Positions 51,000 through 59,890 of a stretch of DNA of 64,000 bases are shown in pieces; positions within the stretch are counted from its first letter, which is position 1; the number at the start of each line of letters is the position of its first letter. The DNA is from Bacillus sp. V59.32b (GTDB lineage Bacteria > Bacillota > Bacilli > Bacillales > DSM-1321). The position numbers and the translations under genes were made by a program. The notes under the pieces are model-generated. The model searched no databases and was not told the DNA's origin. It worked only from the letters and a program-made list of their open reading frames with translations. The DNA lies in NCBI RefSeq assembly GCF_003429085.1, contig NZ_QVTC01000018.1, forward strand, positions 1 to 64,000. The letters run 5' to 3'.

Positions 51000-51719
51000 T
51001 CACACCTTCTTCAATGGATAGACAAAAAAACGCCTTCTGCTCGAATAGTGAAGCAGTGGAGGTTCCCCCGGTAAAAAAGAAACCATCGTATTAGTTTTAG
51101 TAGAAGACTCCGCCGTGGTGACCTTCCATTTATCATGATGAATATCCCCCCTCAGGAGGACATCTCCTCTACATGAATACATACAATAACGCTCCAGCAG
51201 CCAGTGATCAATGGAACCCGGAAGCGGTTCAAATAATATGGGTCCGGTACGATAAGAGACCTTCAATTTTTCGGAACCGTCGATTCGATGACTCGCAAAT
51301 TCAATATCTTTTCCGTTTTTTTGATAAGACATTGTTGCTTGCTTATAAGGAAGTCCTGTCACAGTCCTTCCACCTAACACAGCCAACGGATGATCTGCAT
51401 CGAGGCTGAAAAAATAAATGCCTGGTATCCCTTTATATATAGCATATGTTCGCACATTCAATTCCAGATAAGAATTGATAAATGGAATCGGCGGCAATCC
51501 CCTAGCTCTCATATTCGTAATTCTAAAGGGAATGATGCTGATCCACGCTTCATTTTGAAAAGTATCCAGCTCCAGCCTTCGCGGTATATAGCTTTTTATT
51601 AAATCCGGTGATAATGGATAGTGCATGAACAGTAAATCCCTCCATACCTGGGTCAATACCCAGGGAGACGAAGGCAACGCGTATGGACGGTGTTCGAGTT
51701 CCTTAAATTCTTTATACAT
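51000..51719 (-). CDS. yqjF: DUF2071/YqjF family protein
   Basis: A 239-residue soluble protein. YALPSSPWVLTQVWRDLLFMHYPL, RLELDTFQNEAWISIIPF, YLELNVRTYAIYKGIPGIYFFSLD and a late VSFLPGEPPLLHYS are the YqjF/DUF2071 hallmarks (acetoacetate-decarboxylase-like beta fold). Function unknown. GGAGG nine bases upstream favours the ATG at 51719; two earlier starts lie on or before the ribosome site. Confidence 0.9.
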   Translation of the reverse strand: MYKEFKELEHRPYALPSSPWVLTQVWRDLLFMHYPLSPDLIKSYIPRRLELDTFQNEAWISIIPFRITNMRARGLPPIPFINSYLELNVRTYAIYKGIPGIYFFSLDADHPLAVLGGRTVTGLPYKQATMSYQKNGKDIEFASHRIDGSEKLKVSYRTGPILFEPLPGSIDHWLLERYCMYSCRGDVLLRGDIHHDKWKVTTAESSTKTNTMVSFLPGEPPLLHYSSRRRFFVYPLKKV

Positions 51720-51845
51720 ATCGTTCATCCTCCTAACAGCGGGACTTCCCATTTCCTATATCAAAAAACATCCTATTCAGGAAACTTACATATTTCTTCA
51801 TTATTGACGGAAAATAAATATAGATTTTGAAAGGAGACAGTTATT

Positions 51846-52160
51846 ATGAAAAAACAGTTGCTATATATCTTTGCTGCTTTTGCTTTAGTGTTCGGAGCGA
51901 GTGTTAGCGCTGCTATTGCAGCTCCTTCACAACAGAAGAATACACAACTGACAGAAAAGCAAAAAACAGAACTGAAAGTATTACATAAAGATATTTTAGA
52001 AAAGAAAAGAGAGCTAATTCAAAAATATGTGGACTTTGGTGTGATTTCAAAGGAAATGGGCGACAGAATGATTCAACGGTATGAAGACCATTATAAGATG
52101 ATTGAACAAAATGAATTCCGGATGCATCAACACCACCATCACCATAAACATTCACATTAA
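51846..52160 (+). CDS. secreted YckD/DUF2680-like protein with His-rich tail
   Basis: A 104-residue exported protein. Signal peptide 1-26 ends AAIAA-P. The mature part is a helical hairpin: LTEKQKTELKVLHKDILEKKRELIQKYVDFGVIS, then MGDRMIQRYEDHYKMIE, typical of YckD/DUF2680. It ends with a cluster of about nine His within 14 residues that could bind metal. AAAGGAG precedes the ATG. Function unknown. Confidence 0.85.
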   Translation: MKKQLLYIFAAFALVFGASVSAAIAAPSQQKNTQLTEKQKTELKVLHKDILEKKRELIQKYVDFGVISKEMGDRMIQRYEDHYKMIEQNEFRMHQHHHHHKHSH

Positions 52161-52236
52161 TGGAGTTTCAACTAAATTACTTTAATTTAAGGTTGAAGGG
52201 CAAGGAATATTATAGGAAAAGTCCATATTTGAAAAT

Positions 52237-52276
52237 AAAAAAGAATGGTAAGAGCTTGCCCCTTCCATTCTTTTTT
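52237..52276. terminator. terminator between YckD-like and YozQ-like genes
   Basis: A 12-bp stem (AAAAAAGAATGG and complement) with a 16-base loop and T6 on the plus strand. Confidence 0.85.
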
Positions 52277-52328
52277 ATTTGTATGAGATCTTGGAACTGT
52301 GTTTTAACGCAGGGAGGGGTTCGCCTAA

Positions 52329-52535
52329 TTACGAGTTGTTTTCATTCTGATTTTTAGGTTCCTCCATGTTTTCCACGGCACTATCAAGTGCTGATGTAGT
52401 GTAGTTATCACTAATTTGCTCATGCGTCACGGCAAGACCTGAGGACACCTCATCGTCCCTGTTGTAATCCTCGAATTCAAACGTTCTTCCAGCTATCTTG
52501 CTTGAATTTGCCTGCTGTTGTTCTTTCTCGCTCAT
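52329..52535 (-). CDS. YozQ/DUF4025 family protein
   Basis: A 68-residue acidic hydrophilic protein. SSGLAVTHEQISDNYTTSALDSAVE is the YozQ (DUF4025) signature. Function unknown. It overlaps the end of the upstream metallo-hydrolase gene by four bases, so the two are coupled. Confidence 0.85.
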   Translation of the reverse strand: MSEKEQQQANSSKIAGRTFEFEDYNRDDEVSSGLAVTHEQISDNYTTSALDSAVENMEEPKNQNENNS

Positions 52536-53392
52536 GTTGTTCTCCTCCTGGGTTCATTTACGTATTTTCCGTAGTCAGGCTTGGCAATCGCATCAAAATT
52601 CCGTACCAGCCTGTTCAAACTGTCAGTCAATTCCTCTCCTGCCATCGGAAGACCATGACCGGTCACTGCCACCGATGGCTTTAGGGAAGCGAGCTTCTCC
52701 ACTGATTGTTTCGCGGCTTTCCAATCGGTCGTAAAATACCTTGGCGGTCCATGTATATCTTTTTCCTGTGTTATCACTTTGTATAACGACTCCTGCTTGA
52801 CCGTGACAAATGCATCTCCGGCAATTAAGGCGCGATCTTCCTCCCGGAACAACGAAATATGTCCCTCGGAATGACCAGGCGTATGAACCCATTTCCAACC
52901 AGGAAGATGCGGAATTGACCCATCCGAAGGAAGTTCGTGTACATGCTGATCTAAATTGATTCCCTGATTCGGGAATAGGCCAGCCATCTTGGCGACCATG
53001 CCCCCTTCGACTGTAGGGTCTGGTTTAGGATAATCCTTTTCTCCAGTCAAATACGGCATTTCCAGTTGATGGGCATACACAGGGGCATTCCACCGTTCCA
53101 CAAGGTCAATTAAAGCACCGACATGGTCAAAATGGCCATGTGTCAAAACAATCGCTTTGGGTGGAACATCCTCACCAAACAATTCCTTTGCGGTGCCGAT
53201 GATTTCGTCTGCCGAACGGGGCATTCCCGCATCAATCAGTACCCAATCAGAAGACTTTTCACGGTTTCCGATATAACAGACATTTACGATTTGGATTGGC
53301 AAGCAATAAATATCACTTGTAACAGACTGACCGTCTCCGCTCGTAACAGAGGTGACGGGAATAAATTTCTCACTTAAATGGTGATCGTCCAT
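52532..53392 (-). CDS. MBL-fold metallo-hydrolase
   Basis: A 286-residue metallo-beta-lactamase-fold enzyme. THGHFDHVGALID supplies three metal ligands, HTPGHSEGHISLF the fourth, LIAGDAF the bridging Asp and GHGLPM a C-terminal His. The substrate is not evident; relatives hydrolyse thioesters, lactones or nucleotides. It forms an operon with the YozQ-like gene. Confidence 0.88.
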   Translation of the reverse strand: MDDHHLSEKFIPVTSVTSGDGQSVTSDIYCLPIQIVNVCYIGNREKSSDWVLIDAGMPRSADEIIGTAKELFGEDVPPKAIVLTHGHFDHVGALIDLVERWNAPVYAHQLEMPYLTGEKDYPKPDPTVEGGMVAKMAGLFPNQGINLDQHVHELPSDGSIPHLPGWKWVHTPGHSEGHISLFREEDRALIAGDAFVTVKQESLYKVITQEKDIHGPPRYFTTDWKAAKQSVEKLASLKPSVAVTGHGLPMAGEELTDSLNRLVRNFDAIAKPDYGKYVNEPRRRTT

Positions 53393-53524
53393 TTTTCATC
53401 CTCCTTTTACGGACAACATTGCTTTTATTGTTTTCCATAGACGCAGTTATGATACGAAAAGAGACAAATTACGATCTATTACTTTCCTTCCCCTGTACGC
53501 ATTATGTTATTCATCTTGAATGGC

Positions 53525-53560
53525 AAAAAAAATCTGTCCATAAAAGGACAGATTTTTTTT
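53525..53560. terminator. terminator after the ABC-2 transporter operon
   Basis: A 15-bp perfect stem (AAAAAAAATCTGTCC and complement), six-base loop, T8 on both strands. Confidence 0.93.
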
Positions 53561-53625
53561 ATAAGTTTTTAACTACTACTGAACAAAAATCTTAGCTGTT
53601 CTTTCACACCATTAAAAATTGTGAA

Positions 53626-54606
53626 CTAATAAACATCCTGTTTCGTAAATACCGCGAATGAAACCATAAGTGCCGCCGCCCACCAGACAAGTAAAACAAT
53701 CATCGATGAAAGCAAGGTCATTCCTTCTATAGGCGGGGCTACACCATTTAAATAGTTCGTCAGCTTTAAATTAACCATGAACAGGTATTGCGCGGATTCC
53801 CACGATGAAACCATCTCGTTTAGGATAGCACCCGAAATAAGGGCAGCGAGCATCACTCCCATCCCTGCCGCGGTGCTTCTTATCAATACCGAAATCATGA
53901 AAGCAAGTGTCCCCACGACAACCGCAACGAACCAGACAAGCCCAAAATCCATCATGATAAACTCCCATTGGCTGATAAGCCTAACCTGACTTGTATCGAG
54001 ATTTCCGCCTTCAACCGAAAAACCGGTAATAACCGGGGCGTTTATCCCCTTATAGCCAAAAATAATCCCCGATATGAGGTAAGCCAACAAGCCGACCATT
54101 GCCATGATAACAGATATGGACAGAAGCAACGTTATATACTTGCTCAGGAGAATTTTCCAACGTTTCACAGGCCTGGTTAATAGCAGTTTGACAGAACCAA
54201 GACTATGCTCCGAGGAAACGAGATCGCTTGCAATGATCATGACTAGCAGCGGGATAAATAAATCACTCGAATTTTCAATAAACATTCTTACAAATGAAGG
54301 GGCTCCCGGCTCTGTTGGATTGATGTTTTGATCCAAATAATATTGCTGCTGCTTCAGACTGACCTGAAGCTGTTCCCGCCAGTCATCTGACATTCTGCTC
54401 GAACCTAGCCGATTTTGGATATCGATGATCTGCTGCTGTAAGGCCGCCCTCCAGTCAGAGGTCCCAAGCTTCTCCCGCTGTTCTTCGACTTGCTTATATT
54501 GGGCATATGTAAACAATAAAACTAATATCCCCACGATGATTGCAATGACCTGGAGGCGTTTTCGGGCGAGCAGCTTCATCATTTCATTCTGAATAAGATT
54601 AGCCAA
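53626..54606 (-). CDS. ABC-2 type transporter permease
   Basis: About 326 residues. TM1 is near 20-40, then an extracytoplasmic, coiled-coil-prone loop of about 80 residues (with Gln-rich helices), then five further membrane segments. FVRMFIENSSDLFIPLLVMIIASDLVSSEHSLGSVKLLLTRPVKRW is the classical ABC-2 permease segment. The start at a TTG (54606) has GGGAGG eight bases upstream; an in-frame GTG nine bases earlier overlaps that site. Its gene overlaps the ATPase gene by eight bases. Probably peptide or drug export. Confidence 0.88.
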   Translation of the reverse strand: MANLIQNEMMKLLARKRLQVIAIIVGILVLLFTYAQYKQVEEQREKLGTSDWRAALQQQIIDIQNRLGSSRMSDDWREQLQVSLKQQQYYLDQNINPTEPGAPSFVRMFIENSSDLFIPLLVMIIASDLVSSEHSLGSVKLLLTRPVKRWKILLSKYITLLLSISVIMAMVGLLAYLISGIIFGYKGINAPVITGFSVEGGNLDTSQVRLISQWEFIMMDFGLVWFVAVVVGTLAFMISVLIRSTAAGMGVMLAALISGAILNEMVSSWESAQYLFMVNLKLTNYLNGVAPPIEGMTLLSSMIVLLVWWAAALMVSFAVFTKQDVY

Positions 54607-55516
54607 TCCCGCCACCTCCCTCGGTCAGTTCTAGGAATAATTCCTCCAGCGCGGGTAATTTACGATTCATTTCCATAACCTGAACGCCTTCTTCGATTAA
54701 TTCCCGGTTCCAGTTAGCAGCCTGTTTTTCTTCATATGGAGTGACAAGATATTCATCATTCATTTCAATCACTTCGGTATATCGGCTTAAAACCTCTTTT
54801 CCTTTTCGGATTGGTTCGAGTCTCCAAATGATTTTTTCCTGTTTGTTCAGCAAATTATCGACCGTATCCACCTGAATGATTTCACCCTTTGAAATGATTG
54901 CAACCCGGTCGCAGAGCAGCTGAATTTCACTTAATAAATGGCTGGATACGAGGACACTTAGCCCTTCCTGCTCCGCGAGCGCCCGGATGAATTGCCTCAT
55001 TTCCCGGATGCCCGCGGGATCGAGCCCGTTGGTCGGTTCATCCAGGATCAATACCTTTGGCTTATTTAACAAGGCCTGGGCAATGCCAAGCCTTTGTCTC
55101 ATTCCGAGGGAATAGGTTTTGACTTTGTCATGAATCCGCGCTTCCATTCCGACAAGCGAAACCACCTCCTGTATTCTTCGTTCATCCACTTCTGGAAGCA
55201 TCCGCGCGAAATGCAATAAATTATCATAGCCGCTCAAAAAAGGATAAAGCTCAGGATTTTCAACGATACAGCCCAAATACTGCATAGCCTTGGTGAAATC
55301 CGTTCTCACATCATAGCCACAAATATGGATCGAACCTGCAGTCGGTTTGATCAAACCAACAAGCATTCGGATGGTGGTCGTTTTCCCCGCCCCATTCGGA
55401 CCGAGAAATCCGAACACTTCTCCTTCTCGCAGTTCAAAGCTTAAGCCTTTGATAATTTCTTTTCTTTTGATTGTTTTCCGTAAATCGGTGACTGTAAGCG
55501 TGACCCGGCTCATTGC
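54599..55516 (-). CDS. ABC transporter ATP-binding protein (BcrA-like)
   Basis: A 305-residue ATPase. Walker A GPNGAGKTTT, signature YSLGMRQRLGIAQAL, Walker B VLILDEPTNGLDPAG and the switch SSHLL are intact; a C-terminal 80-residue extension is usual for bacitracin/antibiotic-type (BcrA) exporters. The ATG at 55516 has GGGAGGAG eight bases upstream and lies within the end of the SGNH gene. It pairs with the permease encoded next. Confidence 0.92.
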   Translation of the reverse strand, partial: AMSRVTLTVTDLRKTIKRKEIIKGLSFELREGEVFGFLGPNGAGKTTTIRMLVGLIKPTAGSIHICGYDVRTDFTKAMQYLGCIVENPELYPFLSGYDNLLHFARMLPEVDERRIQEVVSLVGMEARIHDKVKTYSLGMRQRLGIAQALLNKPKVLILDEPTNGLDPAGIREMRQFIRALAEQEGLSVLVSSHLLSEIQLLCDRVAIISKGEIIQVDTVDNLLNKQEKIIWRLEPIRKGKEVLSRYTEVIEMNDEYLVTPYEEKQAANWNRELIEEGVQVMEMNRKLPALEELFLELTEGGGGIG

Positions 55517-56304
55517 TGCTTCTCCTCCCATTTGATCAAAGGAGCCACCCGTTCAGAAATCAAACGGTAGCCTTCCTGGTTCGGATGGAATTTATCCGTA
55601 TATAGATAGTCATTAACCGATAATTGAAATAAGTCGAAGGTAGGAACGAAAACCGTTTTTGGAAAACTTGAACTCGCAGCCTCGCCTTGATAATTCCACT
55701 CCCTGACGACCTTACTCGTTTCACTGCCGTCTTCCAGTTCGATAAAGGGGTTATACAGGCCAAGGTAGAATATCGTCGCCTCGCTGTTTGCTTTGCGGAT
55801 ATCTGTAAAAATCGAATGGAGGTTGCGGACATATTCAGACTGGTATTTACCTATTTCATTAGGGTTACGATCCATAAGGGTTTGCCCTCCTTGAAATAAA
55901 TCATTTCCGCCGATCGTAATCAAAATCGTGTCTGACGCAGCCAACTGGCGTTGTACCTCGCTTTGCTTGACCTGTTCCCTTAGTTCCCCTGAAGTCTGGC
56001 CGTTTATTCCAAGATTTTGCAGTGTCACCTCATTTTCAAAGCGATCCTGAATGTCCTCTGTAACAAGCCCGACATATCCTTTTCCTGTTTCATCACCAGT
56101 ACCTCTTGTCAATGAATCCCCCAATGCCACGATAGTAAACTCCCGGTTGTCCATTTCCTGGACATGACTGGTATCTTTATTCTCTATTTCACCTTCTGAA
56201 TGGTCTCCGTAATAATCCTGAACCGCCCATCCAAAACCGAAAAGCCATAATACACCGAATAAAATAGACAGGATGGTGACGATTTTCACTGTACTTCTAC
56301 GCAG
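55510..56304 (-). CDS. membrane-anchored SGNH/GDSL hydrolase
   Basis: About 264 residues: an N-terminal membrane anchor (ILSILFGVLWLFGFGWAV) and an extracytoplasmic SGNH esterase domain with block I VALGDSLTRG, block III GGNDLF and block V DKFHPNQEGY (Asp and His of the triad). It may act on lipids or wall O-acyl groups. The start is unclear: no ATG fits, a CTG at 56304 has GGGAG nine bases upstream and gives MRRSTVKIV; a GTG at 56289 is the alternative. First gene of the operon with the ABC-2 transporter. Confidence 0.82.
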   Translation of the reverse strand: MRRSTVKIVTILSILFGVLWLFGFGWAVQDYYGDHSEGEIENKDTSHVQEMDNREFTIVALGDSLTRGTGDETGKGYVGLVTEDIQDRFENEVTLQNLGINGQTSGELREQVKQSEVQRQLAASDTILITIGGNDLFQGGQTLMDRNPNEIGKYQSEYVRNLHSIFTDIRKANSEATIFYLGLYNPFIELEDGSETSKVVREWNYQGEAASSSFPKTVFVPTFDLFQLSVNDYLYTDKFHPNQEGYRLISERVAPLIKWEEKQQ

Positions 56305-56395
56305 AATGATCAACTCCCGACAGTTTATAATACAACCATTAAAACATAATTCAACACCAAATGAAAAATTTGTTATCCGCAAAATAAACATAAAA

Positions 56396-56426
56396 AAAAC
56401 CAGCCCCCGTTACAGAGACTGGTTTT
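56396..56426 (-). terminator. minus-strand terminator upstream of the SGNH gene
   Basis: Stem AAAACCAG/CTGGTTTT followed on the minus strand by T8. It would end transcripts coming through the duplicated 249-bp element from the right. Confidence 0.75.
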
Positions 56427-56432
56427 GTTTAC

Positions 56433-56681
56433 AAATATGTAAGCCGCATTTGCCGTAGCCAACTAAGAAAGTTTTAAACCACCACTTCTCAAAGTGGGTG
56501 TTTGCAGAAACGTTCCTGTATATCCTTTATCCGTGATAAAGGCCCGCCATTCCGGTTTCAATATAAAACTCCCTATTACAGCTTAAAGGTTAAAACTTTA
56601 TTATGCTATACGAACAATGCAGCTTATATAGCTATATTACAGGAAAGATGAGCAAATGGCAAGAAGAAGGTTCTTCCAAAA
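56433..56681. repeat. 249-bp duplicated noncoding element, copy 1
   Basis: Almost identical to 56776-57024, without any insertion or deletion; the differences are mainly single transitions in loops plus a changed patch near the right end. It can fold: AGTTTTA pairs with TAAAACT and encloses hairpin CACCACTT/AAGTGGGTG and a second arm GAAAC/GTTTC containing CCTTTAT/ATAAAGG. That is a three-way junction, suggesting a structured RNA. No open frame with a ribosome site. Strand not determined. Confidence 0.75.
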
Positions 56682-56775
56682 GTCATTCCCCAGAAGAGTT
56701 TAGACTCATTTTTTACTTTTTTAAGTACGTTCCCTACAGTTAAATTGTAAAGTCATATATCAGGATTTTATTTAA

Positions 56776-57024
56776 AAATATGTAAGCCGCACTTGCCGTA
56801 GCCAACTAAGAAAGTTTTAAACCACCACTCCTCAAAGTGGGTGTTTGCAGAAACGTTCCTGTATATCCTTTATCCGTGATAAAGGCCCGCCATTCCGGTT
56901 TCGATATAAAACTCCCTATTACAGCTTAAAGGTTAAAACTTTATTATGCTATACGAACAACGCAGCTTATATAGTTATATTACAGGAAATATGCTCAGGT
57001 AACAAGAAGAAGGTTCTTCCAAAA
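56776..57024. repeat. 249-bp duplicated noncoding element, copy 2
   Basis: Second copy, offset exactly 343 bp from the first; it ends 11 bases before the 3' end of the Cys-rich protein gene. The 94-base spacer between the copies is unique and AT-rich. All paired stems listed for copy 1 are preserved; changes such as C to T in TATAGCTATA keep G-U pairing possible. Confidence 0.75.
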
Positions 57025-57034
57025 CAACAATCCT

Positions 57035-57373
57035 TTACCTGTTATTTCCCACTCGCTTTTCCATCAATTTTTTCACCTTATCAGTCGGTTCCCAACAATT
57101 AAACTGATAGGTCGTATGAGTATTATAACCAAGACGCGAACAAAAATAACTCATCTTGCCTTCTTTTTTCTCAGCGCGAAAATGTATGCAGGTTGCACAG
57201 CAATGGTAGTTCATATAACCATTCCCCTCACTATTTGAAACCCAGGAGCCGAGAGAACCATACTTCATAGCTTTCTGACTCAGATATCTTTGTATATGCC
57301 GGAGCTTACACCGCGGTTCATCCATTGTTGCTTCTGTTTCATTATCGCTTTTTTCCGCTGTTTTGTCAGCCAT
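57035..57373 (-). CDS. Cys-rich small protein, probable zinc binder
   Basis: A 112-residue soluble protein. The C-terminal half has a conserved-looking metal-ligand pattern: YHCCATCIHFRAEK, then SYFCSRLGYNTHT and FNCWEP. The N-terminal 20 residues are acidic and disordered. Similar CxxCxHF...CSRLGY...F.CW proteins occur in other bacilli as hypothetical proteins. No strong ribosome site before the ATG. The duplicated 249-bp element follows directly in its 3' region. Confidence 0.7.
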   Translation of the reverse strand: MADKTAEKSDNETEATMDEPRCKLRHIQRYLSQKAMKYGSLGSWVSNSEGNGYMNYHCCATCIHFRAEKKEGKMSYFCSRLGYNTHTTYQFNCWEPTDKVKKLMEKRVGNNR

Positions 57374-57580
57374 TTTTGTCCCATATATTGCTAGCAGATC
57401 ATGCCATACACTGATAATTGCGCAGTTGCCCTCTTTGCATACTATATTATAAGGCTTTTCGGCTGCTGCCCGGGAGGCACAGCTTCTTCAGATATTAATA
57501 TTTCAAAAATTTAATTATCTCTACTGTTTATCAAAGTTTTCATGTATTGTAAATATAAAAAAAGCTATAGGAGAGAAAGA

Positions 57581-58102
57581 ATGGAGACCTCATCATTTTT
57601 AACTAAAGTGCTCGACACCGAAGATGCGGAGCAATATATGCAGCTCCGTTTAAAAGCCTTACAGGAAAGTCCTGAAAATTTTCTGGTCACCTATCAAGAA
57701 ACCATAGAGCAGGCAGATCTTCTGCAGAGCTTTCGTGAACGTTTGAAGCCTACAGATCATGCCTATACGATGGGTATTTTTGATGAAGAACAATTAGTGA
57801 GCATCGCAACTTTAGTAAGGGATCCGCGAGTGAAAGTACTGCATAAAGCGGGTTTGATGGCTGTCTATACAGACCCGGCATACAGAAAAAAAGGCCTTTC
57901 AAAACAGCTGGTCAGAACGATTATGAAGAAAGCCAAGGAAATGGAAGGAATAGAGCAGATTTATCTAACGGTGGTTAAGACGAATAAAGCGGCAATCTCC
58001 CTTTATCAATCATTAGGATTTCGTACATATGGAATAGAAAAACATGCTATGAAATGGAATGGCCGCTATTGTGATGAAGATCACATGGTTCTTTTCCTTT
58101 AA
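57581..58102 (+). CDS. GNAT-family N-acetyltransferase
   Basis: A 173-residue acetyltransferase. LMAVYTDPAYRKKGLSKQLVRTIMKKA is acetyl-CoA motif A and VVKTNKAAISLYQSLGFRTYGIEKHAM motif B. The acceptor is unknown. AGGAGAG before the ATG at 57581 fixes the start; the frame opens 39 bases earlier. Monocistronic. Confidence 0.88.
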   Translation: METSSFLTKVLDTEDAEQYMQLRLKALQESPENFLVTYQETIEQADLLQSFRERLKPTDHAYTMGIFDEEQLVSIATLVRDPRVKVLHKAGLMAVYTDPAYRKKGLSKQLVRTIMKKAKEMEGIEQIYLTVVKTNKAAISLYQSLGFRTYGIEKHAMKWNGRYCDEDHMVLFL

Positions 58103-58105
58103 ACT

Positions 58106-58141
58106 AAAAAAGCTGTCTGGTTGAGTACCAGGCAGCTTTTT
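58106..58141. terminator. terminator between GNAT and MFS genes
   Basis: Stem AAAAAGCTG-CTGG/CCAGGCAGCTTTTT with one bulge between converging genes; T5 on the plus strand. Confidence 0.88.
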
Positions 58142-58151
58142 GCGTTATAAA

Positions 58152-59324
58152 TTAAGGAATCCAATGAAAGTCTTTCTCCATTTTAATCAGCCATAAAGTC
58201 AGAAGGATACCCATCAGCGACAGGATGCCAAAAAAGAGATAGACGCTATAGATATCCATCTTTTCCAGGATAATTCCGCCCGTAAAGGTACTGAACCAGT
58301 TTCCTAGTCCATTGCCAATTGCGGAATACACAGTCACAGCCGTCACGGTTATATGCTGCGGGGTGATACGCCGTATATATTGCAGACCTGCTGGGATGAA
58401 CAGTCCAAGTGAAAATCCCTGGATGATCGAAGTTGCATAGATAATCTCCAAGCCTGGCTGTGTAACATAAAAAATCCATCTTACTAAAGAAGCGATGCCG
58501 GCTATCAGCGCAATCGGCAACAGGCCCAATTTCCTGATCCAGCTTCCTGCAATCCGCATAAACGGAATTTCTGATAATACAGCGAGCAAAAAGGCGATGC
58601 CGATGCCGGTATATGTACCACCCCTTGCTTCAACGAACAGACCATAATATACGTTGTTCGCGAGGTTAGGCCCAAAGATCAGGAATGTGACAGCAAGAAA
58701 AATTAAAAATCGTTTAATTCTAAACAGTTCCTTAATGCCGTGTGTAATCTTTAATTTTGCCGACTCGTTTTCCTTCGGAAGACGGAGTGCCAGCAGAGAT
58801 CCAATCGTCAAGGCGATAAAGGTCGCATAAAAAATCACCGTCGGTCCGAGATCAGTCTCGGATAGGCGCCCCATAATAAATACGGCAATCCCAAACCCAA
58901 GCGATCCAAACAATCGTATATTCCCGTAATTGGCTTTGACCTTGCTTGTATACTGCAACGAGATACTATCTGACACAGGAATCATCGCACTTTGAAAAAT
59001 TCCGAATAAAACGGCTACACCCAGGATTAAATAATATTGATCAAAGAACAAATACCCTAACGCAAAGACCCCTGCCAACAGAGTTGTTATCGAGAGTATT
59101 TTCGTCGGCTTTCCCGTCCAGTCGCAAAACATGCCCCACAGCGGCTGAAACACAATCATAATCACCGGTCCGACTGACATGATCGTACCGATTTGGTACC
59201 CGTTTAATTTCTCGACTTCACTTAAGTAAACACTCAACAAAGGGGTCAGGCTTCCCAATGCAAAAAAGGAAAACAAATAATATCCCTGTAAATTCAAAAG
59301 GTTGAACCTAATATGTTTATCCAA
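58152..59324 (-). CDS. MFS transporter, LacY/nucleoside-symporter-like branch
   Basis: A 390-residue, 12-helix transporter. PLLSVYLSEVEKLNGYQIGTIMSVGPVIMIVFQPLWGMFCDWTG and the mid-protein YGNIRLFGSLGFGIAVF motif place it in the MFS_1-like/YwbF branch related to sugar and nucleoside H+ symporters. The substrate is unknown. Monocistronic. Confidence 0.85.
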   Translation of the reverse strand: MDKHIRFNLLNLQGYYLFSFFALGSLTPLLSVYLSEVEKLNGYQIGTIMSVGPVIMIVFQPLWGMFCDWTGKPTKILSITTLLAGVFALGYLFFDQYYLILGVAVLFGIFQSAMIPVSDSISLQYTSKVKANYGNIRLFGSLGFGIAVFIMGRLSETDLGPTVIFYATFIALTIGSLLALRLPKENESAKLKITHGIKELFRIKRFLIFLAVTFLIFGPNLANNVYYGLFVEARGGTYTGIGIAFLLAVLSEIPFMRIAGSWIRKLGLLPIALIAGIASLVRWIFYVTQPGLEIIYATSIIQGFSLGLFIPAGLQYIRRITPQHITVTAVTVYSAIGNGLGNWFSTFTGGIILEKMDIYSVYLFFGILSLMGILLTLWLIKMEKDFHWIP

Positions 59325-59422
59325 GACTATGTATCCTCCACGTTGTTCATCTATTATTCAAATTAGCATAATCCCACAACAAAAGCTATGCAAAAAAATT
59401 GTCCACGGAGCGGAGCAAATAA

Positions 59423-59460
59423 AGAAAGAAGCTGAACCATTGTTGGTCCAGCTTCTTTCT
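59423..59460 (-). terminator. terminator after the acidic lipoprotein gene
   Basis: Stem AGAAAGAAGCTG-ACC/GGT-CAGCTTCTTTCT; T-rich minus-strand tail, eight bases past the stop codon. Confidence 0.85.
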
Positions 59461-59467
59461 GCTATAT

Positions 59468-59653
59468 TTATTGGCCTTCTTCTTCGGTTTCCTCTTCTGT
59501 ACCTTCTTCAGTGCCTTCCTCAGTACCCTCTTCTGTTTCCGTTTCCTCTGTATTTGAATCTTCTGTCTCGGAATCCTCGCTGCAACCAGTGGCAACACCT
59601 ACTAACATGAAAGCAGACATTAAAGCTAATAGCCAATGTTTCAGATTTTTCAT
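59468..59653 (-). CDS. small acidic lipoprotein with Thr-Glu-Glu repeats
   Basis: 61 residues from the ATG at 59653 (AAAGG and GGAGG upstream; the longer frame has no site). MKNLKHWLLALMSAFMLVG then lipobox VATG-C near residue 24. The mature part is almost only Glu, Thr, Gly and Asp, with EEGT repeated in tandem. Probably a membrane-tethered, flexible polyanion; function unknown. The in-frame 12-base repeat suggests length variation between strains. Confidence 0.75.
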   Translation of the reverse strand: MKNLKHWLLALMSAFMLVGVATGCSEDSETEDSNTEETETEEGTEEGTEEGTEEETEEEGQ

Positions 59654-59854
59654 TTTTTCCTTTGCCTCCTCGATAGTTCCATTTTGGATTACAAAACTAT
59701 CATACAAGTTTTTGGGCAAAAAAGAAGATGAATCACCCATTCTTAACTATTGTTTACCATTTCTTTAAATGAGCTTGATTTTTTTATATAACATTAAAAA
59801 AACTCGGTACTATTGTGCGATTCTTTTTCTGAAAGCAGGTCCCAACTGCCCAAA

Positions 59855-59880
59855 AAACAGGGACGTCACCATCCCTGTTT
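59855..59880 (-). terminator. terminator after the histidine kinase gene
   Basis: A 9-bp stem (AAACAGGGA/TCCCTGTTT) with T6 on the minus strand, 11 bases past the stop codon. Confidence 0.88.
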
Positions 59881-59890
59881 ACAATCAAAA

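Noticed and set aside
56433-57024. 6S RNA or a known riboswitch
   Set aside because: The folding gives a three-way junction and lacks the long rod with central bubble or any remembered riboswitch core; kept as unknown.
56845-57102. 85-codon plus-strand frame
   Set aside because: It crosses copy 2 of the duplicated element and runs antisense into the Cys-rich gene; copy 1 does not conserve it as a gene.
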